Below are positions 1 to 5,001 of a stretch of DNA of 8,414 bases, piece by piece (positions within the stretch are counted from its first letter, which is position 1; each line of letters starts with the position of its first letter). Below the pieces are notes generated by a model. It did no database searches, was not told where the DNA came from, and saw only the letters and a program-made list of their open reading frames with translations. Where the stretch lies: the NCBI GenBank assembly GCA_944333375.1, contig CALVKX010000081.1:1-8414 (forward strand), written 5' to 3'. Source of the stretch: an uncultured Eubacteriales bacterium. Lineage in GTDB: Bacteria > Bacillota_A > Clostridia > Christensenellales > Aristaeellaceae. The position numbers and the translations under genes were made by a program.

Positions 1-8
1 TCTCATGC

Positions 9-37
9 AAAAGGGGGAGGCGCTCCGGCGGCTCCCC
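9..37 (-). terminator. Probable intrinsic terminator of the CTP synthase gene
   Basis: Just past the CTP synthase stop codon, the minus strand can fold into a 6-bp GGGGAG/CTCCCC stem, a single C-C mismatch, three more CGC/GCG pairs and a four-base loop. A C and four T follow it. The stem is strong but the T run is short, so termination may be partial. Nothing else is visible in bases 1-42. Confidence 0.6.
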
Positions 38-42
38 GTCTT

Positions 43-1638
43 TCATTTCCGCTCCAGCCCGGAGCGTACCAGATGCGAAAACAGCGGATGCGCCCTGCCC
101 GGACGGCTGATGTATTCGGGATGGTAGACGACCGCCGCATAGAAGGGATGCCCCTCCAGCACAAACGCCTCGGGGTAACCCGCCTCCACACTCACGCCCG
201 CGAGCCTGAATCCCTTTTGTTCCAGCGCCGGCACATAGGCGGGGTCCACCTCGTAGCGGTTGGCGTGGCGCTCGCGCACCACCTCCGCGCCGTACAGCTC
301 CCTGAGCGTGCCCTGCATGAGCCTCACGCCGCTGCCGCCCATGCGCGTGGCGCCGCGGCTGTCGTTTTGGCAGACGCGGTCCTGCGGGATGCGGACCACG
401 GGATGCGCCGTATGGGGATCGGCCTCGGCGGTGTGCGCGTCGGCGATGCCCAGCAGGCTTCGCGCCGCCTCCACCACCGCAAGCTGCATGCCAAAGCCGA
501 TGGCCAGAAACGGCGTTGCGCTTTCCCTGGCATAGCGCGCCGCCGCGATCATCCCGTCCACGCCCCGATCGCCGTAGCCGCCGGGGACGACGATGGCGTC
601 ATAGCCGCCCAAAAGGCCGCCGGCGGTTTCGGGCGTGATTTGCCCGGCATCCACCAGCGAGATCTCGGGCCGCGCGCCGTTTTGCGCGGCCGCGTGCCGC
701 AGGGCCTCGGTCACGGAGAGACAGGCGTCCGGCACGGCGGTGTACTTGCCCACCAGCGCTACCCGCAGCGTTTTGCAGGCGTCTTTCACGCTTTGCACGT
801 ATGCGCGCAGGGCGCCGAGGTCCGGCTCGGGATCGGGCAGGCGCAGCTCGGAGAGCACGGCGCGGGCCAGCCCCTCCTTCTCCAGCACCAGCGGAAGCTC
901 GCACAGCGGGTCCACGTCCATGTTCTGGATGACGTTGGCGGTCGTCACGTTGCAAAACAGGGCGATCTTCTCCCTGCCCTCGCCCGTCATGGGCTTTTCC
1001 GTGCGGCAGACGATCACGTCCGGCTGGATGCCCGCCGACCTCAGCGCCCGCACGCTGCTCTGGGTGGGCTTGGTCTTGAGCTCGCCCGCGGTGGAGATAT
1101 AGGGCATGAGCGTCAGGTGGACGTAGCAGCAGTCATGCGGGTCCGTCCGTTCCAGGCGCATCTGGCGGATGGCCTCCAGATAGACCGCCGCCTCCATGTC
1201 GCCCACGGTCCCGCCGATCTCCACGATGCTGATCTCCGAACCGGCGCGGATGGCCACGCTTTCGATGGTGCTTTTGATCTCGTTGGCCACATGCGGGATG
1301 GCCTGGATGGTGGAGCCGTGGAAGTCGCCCCGCAGCTCGCGCTCCAGCAGCCGCCGGTGGATCTTGCCGGTCGTGCAGCAGCTCTCCCCGCTCAGCGTCA
1401 CATCCACAAGGCGCTCATAGTTGCCAAGGTCCAGGTCCACCGCGTGCCCGTCGTCGGTGATGAACGCCTCCCCGTGCTCCAGAGGGCTGAGGAACGCGGG
1501 CTCGGCGTTATAGTACAGGTCCAGCTTCTCCAGCCCCACGCGGTAGCCGCGCGCCTTGAGCAGGCAGCCCAGGGCCGCGGCCGTGACCCCCTTGCCCAGG
1601 GAGGAGGTCACCCCGCCGGTGATAAAGACATATTTCAT
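43..1638 (-). CDS. pyrG: CTP synthase-like protein with a Cys-to-Gly change in the glutaminase active site
   Basis: CTP synthases make CTP from UTP, ATP and ammonia, the ammonia normally being released from glutamine by a C-terminal class I glutaminase domain. At 531 aa the length is normal. Residues 1-270 are the amidoligase domain: the GG-SSLGKG loop (8-17), Lys16, Lys38, Asp70, Glu140, Asp147 and Glu149, the KTKPTQ motif (188-193) and Lys224 all match the E. coli active-site and nucleotide ligands. Residues 290-531 are the glutaminase domain with the VPGG oxyanion loop (351-354), Glu405, Arg461, His506 and Glu508. The nucleophile position, Cys379 in E. coli, is Gly381 here (PFLAIGFGMQ instead of the usual GICLGMQ). 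The loop at residues 41-67 is also unusual. The start has a GGAGG site (1647-1651) 8 bases upstream. The family is certain. Glutamine-dependent activity is doubtful, and a true role other than CTP synthesis cannot be excluded. Confidence 0.93.
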   Translation of the reverse strand: MKYVFITGGVTSSLGKGVTAAALGCLLKARGYRVGLEKLDLYYNAEPAFLSPLEHGEAFITDDGHAVDLDLGNYERLVDVTLSGESCCTTGKIHRRLLERELRGDFHGSTIQAIPHVANEIKSTIESVAIRAGSEISIVEIGGTVGDMEAAVYLEAIRQMRLERTDPHDCCYVHLTLMPYISTAGELKTKPTQSSVRALRSAGIQPDVIVCRTEKPMTGEGREKIALFCNVTTANVIQNMDVDPLCELPLVLEKEGLARAVLSELRLPDPEPDLGALRAYVQSVKDACKTLRVALVGKYTAVPDACLSVTEALRHAAAQNGARPEISLVDAGQITPETAGGLLGGYDAIVVPGGYGDRGVDGMIAAARYARESATPFLAIGFGMQLAVVEAARSLLGIADAHTAEADPHTAHPVVRIPQDRVCQNDSRGATRMGGSGVRLMQGTLRELYGAEVVRERHANRYEVDPAYVPALEQKGFRLAGVSVEAGYPEAFVLEGHPFYAAVVYHPEYISRPGRAHPLFSHLVRSGLERK

Positions 1639-1664
1639 GCTCCCTGCCTCCAGTGATTCGCCTG

Positions 1665-1693
1665 ATTGTACCCCCTGCCGGCCCGCCTCTCAA
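1665..1693 (-). promoter_or_regulatory. Predicted sigma-A promoter of the CTP synthase gene
   Basis: On the minus strand, TTGAGA (1688-1693) and TACAAT (1665-1670) are separated by exactly 17 bases, each one mismatch from the housekeeping consensus. The -35 box contains the TGA stop of the upstream hydrolase gene. The predicted start near 1658 gives a leader of only about 20 bases holding the GGAGG site. There is therefore no room for the pyrG leader attenuator known from Bacillus, and no G-run at the predicted start. Confidence 0.6.
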
Positions 1694-2334
1694 GCGCCGG
1701 GGACGGAGAGGGTGACGATGGCGGGATGCTGGCCGATGTCGGCCTTTGCGGCGCGCAGGAGCGGCATCTGCGTATCCCTGGCCCCCACGAGGCGCAAAAA
1801 GTCCTCCAGCGGCGCGATGGGCATCTCGGGATCATATTCCGTCCGATAGTGCATGGGCACGGTGACGGTGGGCGCGAGGAGCTTGCGCACCTGCGCGGCC
1901 TGCGCCGCGTCGATGGTATAATAGCCGCCCACGGGGAGCATCAGCAGATCAAGCCTTCCGATCCGCTCTGCCAGCGCACGGCCGGGCAGATGCCCCAGAT
2001 CGCCCGCATGCCCTATGCGCAATCCCTCCGCCTCCACCACGAAAAAGGTGTTGGGCCCTCTCAGCGCGCCGCTCTGCCCGTCGTGAAAGGTGGGGACGCC
2101 GAGGATGGACGCACCGCAGGCGCTGTGCGTGCCGGGCGCGTCGATCACCTCCGCCCCCGGCTGGAGCGAGCTCAGGCCGTCGTGGTCGTGATGGTGATGG
2201 GAAATCAGGCACAGGTCGGCCCGCACCGAGCGGCGGGGGTATTCATAAAACGAGCCGTAGGGATCAAAGGCGATCACGGCTCCGCTCTCCAGCGCCAGGG
2301 TAAAAAAGGAATGTCCGTAGTATTTCAGCAGCAT
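1690..2334 (-). CDS. Metallo-beta-lactamase-fold metal-dependent hydrolase (UlaG/UPF0173 type)
   Basis: A 214-aa cytoplasmic protein of the short metallo-beta-lactamase superfamily branch related to UlaG and UPF0173 hydrolases (COG2220). It opens with LLKYYGHSFF, the typical first strand and GHS motif of this branch. Metal ligands are visible in order: HxHxDH (His46, His48, Asp50, His51 inside SHHHHDHDG), His84 in the TFHD segment, GHAGDLGH (His109, Asp112) and His162 in PMHYRTE. All usual ligands are present, so it should bind two metal ions and hydrolyse some substrate, but the substrate cannot be told. The start at 2334 was chosen because AGGAGG (2341-2346) lies 6 bases ahead. A longer in-frame start at 2448 would run into the upstream gene and lacks family sequence. 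It begins 10 bases after the upstream stop, so it is likely cotranscribed and coupled. Confidence 0.85.
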   Translation of the reverse strand: MLLKYYGHSFFTLALESGAVIAFDPYGSFYEYPRRSVRADLCLISHHHHDHDGLSSLQPGAEVIDAPGTHSACGASILGVPTFHDGQSGALRGPNTFFVVEAEGLRIGHAGDLGHLPGRALAERIGRLDLLMLPVGGYYTIDAAQAAQVRKLLAPTVTVPMHYRTEYDPEMPIAPLEDFLRLVGARDTQMPLLRAAKADIGQHPAIVTLSVPGA

Positions 2335-2344
2335 GCAAATCCTC

Positions 2345-2881
2345 CTATTCGTTTGGGCGGTCCGTGCGCGTGAGCCAGTCCGAAAGCACCTGTCCCGCGC
2401 CATAGGCGACGGGTTCGCCCGCGCGCAGGCGGCGCGCGGACTCGCCATGCAGCGGCGATACGAGCCTCAGCAGCGCCTCCGGGGCGCCTGATGCGCGCTT
2501 GCAAACGGCGCGCACCTGCTCCATGGGCTGGCGCTCCAGCGGGGTGGGATGCAAAAGCAAGAGCCGGCAAAGGGCGTAGGCGGGGTGGAGCGCCTCGTCC
2601 CGGGGGAAGGGCGGCGGCTTGGCGGGCAGGGCAAGCAGCCGCCCGCGCCATGCCTCCCTCGTCCAGTCCAGCCGCCAAAGGCCCGCCGCGCCGTCCTCCG
2701 TGCACGTCACGCCCAGCGCGTCCAGGGCCTTTCGCGCCGCTTCGACGCTTTCCGTCCTCCGTGGAAGGTCCGTCACCCACAGCGCATCGTCGGAGGCGCA
2801 CAGCCGCACGAAGCAGGAGGCGCCCGACGCCTCCCTCAGCGCCTCATACACGGCGCGCTGCGCCCTCGCAAGCTCAGTCAT
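2345..2881 (-). CDS. Unrecognised 178-aa protein in the DUF1934 operon
   Basis: I do not recognise this protein. It is soluble-looking, with no signal peptide or membrane segment, and rich in Arg, Ala and Leu. Residues 1-20 look helical (TELARAQRAVYEALREAS). Next comes a likely alpha/beta stretch containing the segment DALWVTDLPRR, and then a middle part with a Pro-rich patch (LPAKPPPFPRDE). The C-terminal half is mainly helical and ends in VAYGAGQVLSDWLTR. No catalytic motif stands out. The ATG at 2881 lies within the end of the DUF1934 gene (8-base overlap, ATGACTGA), which points to translational coupling. A longer frame reaching 2944 is less likely because it would overlap the DUF1934 gene further without family support. 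Its own stop overlaps the ribosome binding site of the hydrolase. In other Bacillota argS often follows the DUF1934 gene, and I see no ArgS motifs here. Confidence 0.75.
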   Translation of the reverse strand: MTELARAQRAVYEALREASGASCFVRLCASDDALWVTDLPRRTESVEAARKALDALGVTCTEDGAAGLWRLDWTREAWRGRLLALPAKPPPFPRDEALHPAYALCRLLLLHPTPLERQPMEQVRAVCKRASGAPEALLRLVSPLHGESARRLRAGEPVAYGAGQVLSDWLTRTDRPNE

Positions 2882-3311
2882 CGCCCTGGCGGATAAGCCG
2901 CATCTCCAGATCGTGCACGGCCGCAAAGGCGCCGTTGAGGTCAAGCTGGTAGCTCAGCTGAACCTCTCCCCCGTCCTCCCCCAGGTCGTAGCGCAGGCGC
3001 GTGCAGAACACCGCCAGCTCCATGTCGCCATAGGGGGTATGATAGGAGCCCTCATAGCGGCAGCCCATGCGAAAGACCATATCTGTGGCGTATTCACCGT
3101 CGCGGCTCATCGTCGCGCCCCCATCGTCGATGGTCATAACCACCCGCTGAGCGGGCATGCTCTCATCCAGCGTCTCCTCGTAGCGGATCACGGCCCGCTC
3201 CTCCTCCAGCTCCATTTCGCCGGCGGTGAGCATGGAAATCGTCTCATCTCCCGCAACCCCGTCGCGGTGCGCGGTGGAACGGATGGTGATGAGCACCGGA
3301 ATCGTCGGCAT
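2874..3311 (-). CDS. DUF1934 (YwiB-like) small beta-barrel protein
   Basis: A 145-aa protein of the DUF1934 family, known from B. subtilis YwiB and widespread in Bacillota. The family has a calycin-like beta-barrel fold and no settled biochemical role. Family-typical pieces are visible in order: an N-terminal strand (PVLITIRSTAH), the RYEETL segment around residues 43-48, a Met-Val-Phe strand (DMVFRMGCRYEGSYHTPYGDMELAV, written here as one strand-turn-strand region from about 77 to 101), then the RLRYDLGEDGGEVQLSYQ segment and a C-terminal LDLNG turn. The ATG at 3311 follows an AAGGGGG ribosome binding site by about 10 bases. It heads a leftward gene cluster and overlaps the next gene by 8 bases. 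It diverges from ispE across a 75-bp gap. Frames that extend this one leftward past 3311 over ispE are shadows of the GC-rich ispE codons. Confidence 0.85.
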   Translation of the reverse strand: MPTIPVLITIRSTAHRDGVAGDETISMLTAGEMELEEERAVIRYEETLDESMPAQRVVMTIDDGGATMSRDGEYATDMVFRMGCRYEGSYHTPYGDMELAVFCTRLRYDLGEDGGEVQLSYQLDLNGAFAAVHDLEMRLIRQGDD

Positions 3312-3325
3312 GGGACAGCGCCCCC

Positions 3326-3354
3326 TTAACGGTTTGAAAAAAAACTGGTATACT
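3326..3354 (+). promoter_or_regulatory. Predicted promoter of ispE with extended -10
   Basis: TTAACG (3326-3331) is followed after 17 bases by TATACT (3349-3354), which carries the TGn extension (TGGTATACT). The -10 has five of six consensus bases and the -35 four of six. Transcription would start near 3361, giving a leader of about 26 bases with GAAAGGGTGG (3371-3380) as the ribosome binding site 6 bases before the ispE ATG. Confidence 0.5.
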
Positions 3355-3366
3355 ATAACTATACCA
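3346..3366. repeat. Perfect 7-bp inverted repeat between divergent genes
   Basis: TGGTATA (3346-3352) and its exact complement TATACCA (3360-3366) flank a 7-base centre. The dyad coincides with both predicted extended -10 elements. It may be a symmetric bidirectional promoter core or an operator. The sequence alone does not decide between them. Confidence 0.6.
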
Positions 3367-3387
3367 TAACGAAAGGGTGGGTTGCAA
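3358..3387 (-). promoter_or_regulatory. Predicted promoter of the DUF1934 operon with extended -10
   Basis: On the minus strand TTGCAA (3382-3387) is followed after 18 bases by TATAGT (3358-3363) with a TGG extension. The -35 box overlaps the ispE start codon. Transcription would start near 3351, leaving about 40 bases to the DUF1934 ATG. The element lies face to face with the ispE -10, three bases apart. Confidence 0.45.
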
Positions 3388-4322
3388 TGCTTTGTGTGGC
3401 CGCCTATGCCAAGATCAACTGGACGCTGGATATACTGGGCACGCGCCCGGACGGCTATCATCTCATGGACATGCTGATGCAGACCGTCTCCCTGTGCGAC
3501 CTGATGTGGCTGGAGGAGGCGCCGGAGGTGACGCTGGAGGCGGCCGGCGCGGAGGGGACAGCGGCCGCGGCGGAAGGCGCGATGAGCAGCGAGCCGGTCC
3601 GCTACGACGCCTCCAACCTGGTGTACCGCGCGGCCCTTCTTCTGCGGGAGCGCTGCGGCGTGCGCAGAGGCGTGCGCATGCGTCTGCAAAAGCGCATCCC
3701 CTCCGGCGCGGGGATGGGCGGCGGCAGTGCGGACGCGGCGGCGGCGCTCAGGGGCCTCAACACCCTGTGGCGCCTGGGGCTCTCCCGGGAGGAGCTCATG
3801 CGTCTGGGCCTGGAGCTGGGCGCGGACGTGCCCTTTCTGCTCACGGGCGGCCTGGCCCGCGTGGGCGGCATCGGCGAGGAGATCGTCCCCCTGCTGCCCG
3901 CGCCGCAGGTATGGCTTGTCTTTTTGCAGCCCTGCGGGGGACTGAGCACGCGCGAGGTCTTTTCCGCCTTTGACGCGCTGGACCCCGCCGTCCTCCGGCG
4001 TCCCGACAACGCCGCGGCGCAGGAAGCGCTGCTCGGGGGCAGCCTCCGGGCGTTGGGCGCGGCGATGGGAAACGTGCTGGAGGCCGTGAGCGCCCCGGCC
4101 CGCCCGGCGCTTTCGCAGGCCATAGAGGCGCTGGAGGCCGCGGGTGCCGTGCGGGCGATGATGACGGGAAGCGGCTCGGTGGTCTACGGGGTGTTTGAGA
4201 CCTGCGCCGGGGCGGCCGGGGCGAAAGCGGCGCTGGACCTTCTCGCCGCCCGGTACGGCTGGGGGCGGGTATGGCTTGCGCGCACGCTGCCGCGCCGGGA
4301 AAAAAGCGTTGCAATCACCTGA
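3387..4322 (+). CDS. ispE: 4-diphosphocytidyl-2-C-methyl-D-erythritol kinase
   Basis: IspE phosphorylates CDP-methylerythritol with ATP in the cytoplasmic MEP route to isoprenoids. The 311-aa protein carries all GHMP-kinase landmarks: AYAKINWTLDI with the catalytic-type Lys9, RPDGYH (20-25), the ATP loop PSGAGMGGGSADAA (105-118), the catalytic Asp147 in LGADVPF, the GGIGE segment (160-164) and the C-terminal glycine motif TGSGS (260-264). The last differs slightly from the usual SGSGP/T. An Ala/Glu/Gly-rich stretch at residues 51-71 makes the loop before the conserved SNLVYRA segment about ten residues longer than in B. subtilis IspE as I recall it. The start has a well-spaced ribosome binding site (3371-3380). 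It is first of the rightward genes. Its substrate is built with CTP, the product of CTP synthase across the gap, but this need not be more than coincidence. Confidence 0.95.
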   Translation: MLCVAAYAKINWTLDILGTRPDGYHLMDMLMQTVSLCDLMWLEEAPEVTLEAAGAEGTAAAAEGAMSSEPVRYDASNLVYRAALLLRERCGVRRGVRMRLQKRIPSGAGMGGGSADAAAALRGLNTLWRLGLSREELMRLGLELGADVPFLLTGGLARVGGIGEEIVPLLPAPQVWLVFLQPCGGLSTREVFSAFDALDPAVLRRPDNAAAQEALLGGSLRALGAAMGNVLEAVSAPARPALSQAIEALEAAGAVRAMMTGSGSVVYGVFETCAGAAGAKAALDLLAARYGWGRVWLARTLPRREKSVAIT

Positions 4323-4337
4323 CAAACGGGTTATAAT
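4309..4337 (+). promoter_or_regulatory. Predicted strong sigma-A promoter of the peptidylprolyl isomerase gene
   Basis: TTGCAA (4309-4314) and a perfect TATAAT (4332-4337) are 17 bases apart. The -35 lies in the last codons of ispE and the -10 begins 10 bases after its stop. The predicted start is near 4344. A perfect -10 in such GC-rich DNA is unlikely to be chance, so the downstream gene is probably expressed independently of ispE. Confidence 0.7.
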
Positions 4338-4346
4338 GCAAGAAGA

Positions 4347-4374
4347 GCGCGCCCGCGGAAGGGCGCGGGCCCGC
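4347..4374 (+). other. GC-rich leader with mutually exclusive hairpins
   Basis: Right after the predicted transcription start, two perfect 7-bp stems compete. CGCGCCC (4348-4354) can pair with GGGCGCG (4361-4367), or GCCCGCG (4351-4357) with CGCGGGC (4364-4370). A further 10-base palindrome GCGGGCCCGC lies at 4365-4374. No T run follows, so it is not a terminator. It may stabilise the 5' end of the mRNA. No known riboswitch was recognised. Confidence 0.4.
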
Positions 4375-4408
4375 AGGGCAAGAGAACGCAGAGAGAGGGT
4401 CGATTTTC

Positions 4409-4924
4409 ATGGCCAATCCCACCTTTACCATCACGATGCAATCCGGCGGCGTCATGACCGGCGAGCTTTACCCCGACATCGCGCCCGAAAGCGTGGGCAA
4501 CTTCATCTCCCTGGCCAACGGCGGCTTCTACGACGGGCTGATCTTCCACCGCTGCATCCCCGGCTTCATGATCCAGGGTGGCTGCCCCAAGGGCACCGGC
4601 ACAGGCGGCCCCGGCTACCGCATCAAGGGCGAGTTCGCCCAAAACGGCGTGCCCAATCCGCTCAAGCATACCTACGGCGTGCTGAGCATGGCGCGCAGCA
4701 TGATGAAGGACAGCGCCGGGTCGCAGTTTTTCATCATGACCAGCGACAGCCCGCATCTGGACGGCGCCTATGCGGCCTTCGGCAAGGTGACGGCCGGCAT
4801 GGAGGTGGCGGACGGCATCGTGTCCCAGCGCACCGACCGCGCGGACCGGCCGCTTGAGCCGCAGGTGATCGCCTCCATCCGCGTGGAGACCAACGGCGTG
4901 GACTATCCCTTTACCAGGCTGTGA
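4409..4924 (+). CDS. Cyclophilin-type peptidylprolyl cis-trans isomerase
   Basis: A 171-aa single-domain cyclophilin that speeds cis-trans isomerisation of Xaa-Pro bonds during protein folding. There is no signal peptide or lipobox, so it is cytoplasmic. Family motifs: [13 protein letters not shown] (46-58) with the catalytic Arg48 and with Phe53, Met54 and Gln56; the GTGTGGPGY loop (62-70); GVLSMAR and GSQFFIM (90-110) with Phe108; and [12 protein letters not shown] (116-127). A His stands where eukaryotic cyclophilins have the cyclosporin-contacting Trp, as is common in bacteria. The C-terminal part (about 138-171) is typical of bacterial members ending in a strand ([10 protein letters not shown]). 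The ribosome binding site is GAGAGAGGG (4391-4399), about 9 bases before the ATG. The gene has its own promoter and is followed by an intrinsic terminator, so it looks monocistronic apart from possible readthrough. Its TGA overlaps a possible ATG of the next reading frame. Confidence 0.95.
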   Translation: MANPTFTITMQSGGVMTGELYPDIAPESVGNFISLANGGFYDGLIFHRCIPGFMIQGGCPKGTGTGGPGYRIKGEFAQNGVPNPLKHTYGVLSMARSMMKDSAGSQFFIMTSDSPHLDGAYAAFGKVTAGMEVADGIVSQRTDRADRPLEPQVIASIRVETNGVDYPFTRL

Positions 4925-4930
4925 TGCAAC

Positions 4931-4974
4931 GGGCGGCGCACGGGGGCTTCTTTCACCCTGCGCCGCCCTTTTTT
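4931..4974 (+). terminator. Intrinsic terminator after the peptidylprolyl isomerase gene
   Basis: A perfect 10-bp stem, GGGCGGCGCA (4931-4940) with TGCGCCGCCC (4959-4968), encloses an 18-base loop and is followed immediately by six T (4969-4974). It begins 6 bases after the isomerase stop and ends 27 bases before the U32 gene start, so it sits between two genes on the same strand. Any transcription of the U32 gene from upstream has to pass it. Confidence 0.85.
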
Positions 4975-5001
4975 ATTCCGAGCGAAAGCGAGCGAACCGC
5001 C

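Noticed and set aside
43..1638. CTP synthase as a decaying pseudogene
   Set aside because: The frame is full length, every amidoligase ligand is kept, and promoter, ribosome binding site and terminator are present. The altered residues look selective rather than random.
73..1656. A 527-codon open frame antisense to the CTP synthase gene
   Set aside because: It mirrors the GC-rich codons of pyrG, has low-complexity His/Arg/Ala-rich sequence without motifs, and has no ribosome binding site. It is a shadow.
2335..2448. 38-residue N-terminal extension of the metallo-hydrolase
   Set aside because: It overlaps the upstream gene, has no family sequence, and the ATG at 2334 has an ideal AGGAGG 6 bases ahead.
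3334..3339. TTGAAA as the -35 of ispE
   Set aside because: The spacing to the TATACT -10 is only 9 bases. TTAACG at 3326 gives 17 bases and works with the extended -10.
3312..4325. Leftward extension of the DUF1934 frame across ispE to give 483 aa
   Set aside because: The added part has no family sequence, while the ATG at 3311 has a ribosome binding site and starts the DUF1934 homology.
4981..4998. Short AGCGAA repeats before the U32 start as a regulatory repeat
   Set aside because: Only three loose copies of a six-base unit, easily chance, with no dyad and no known site.
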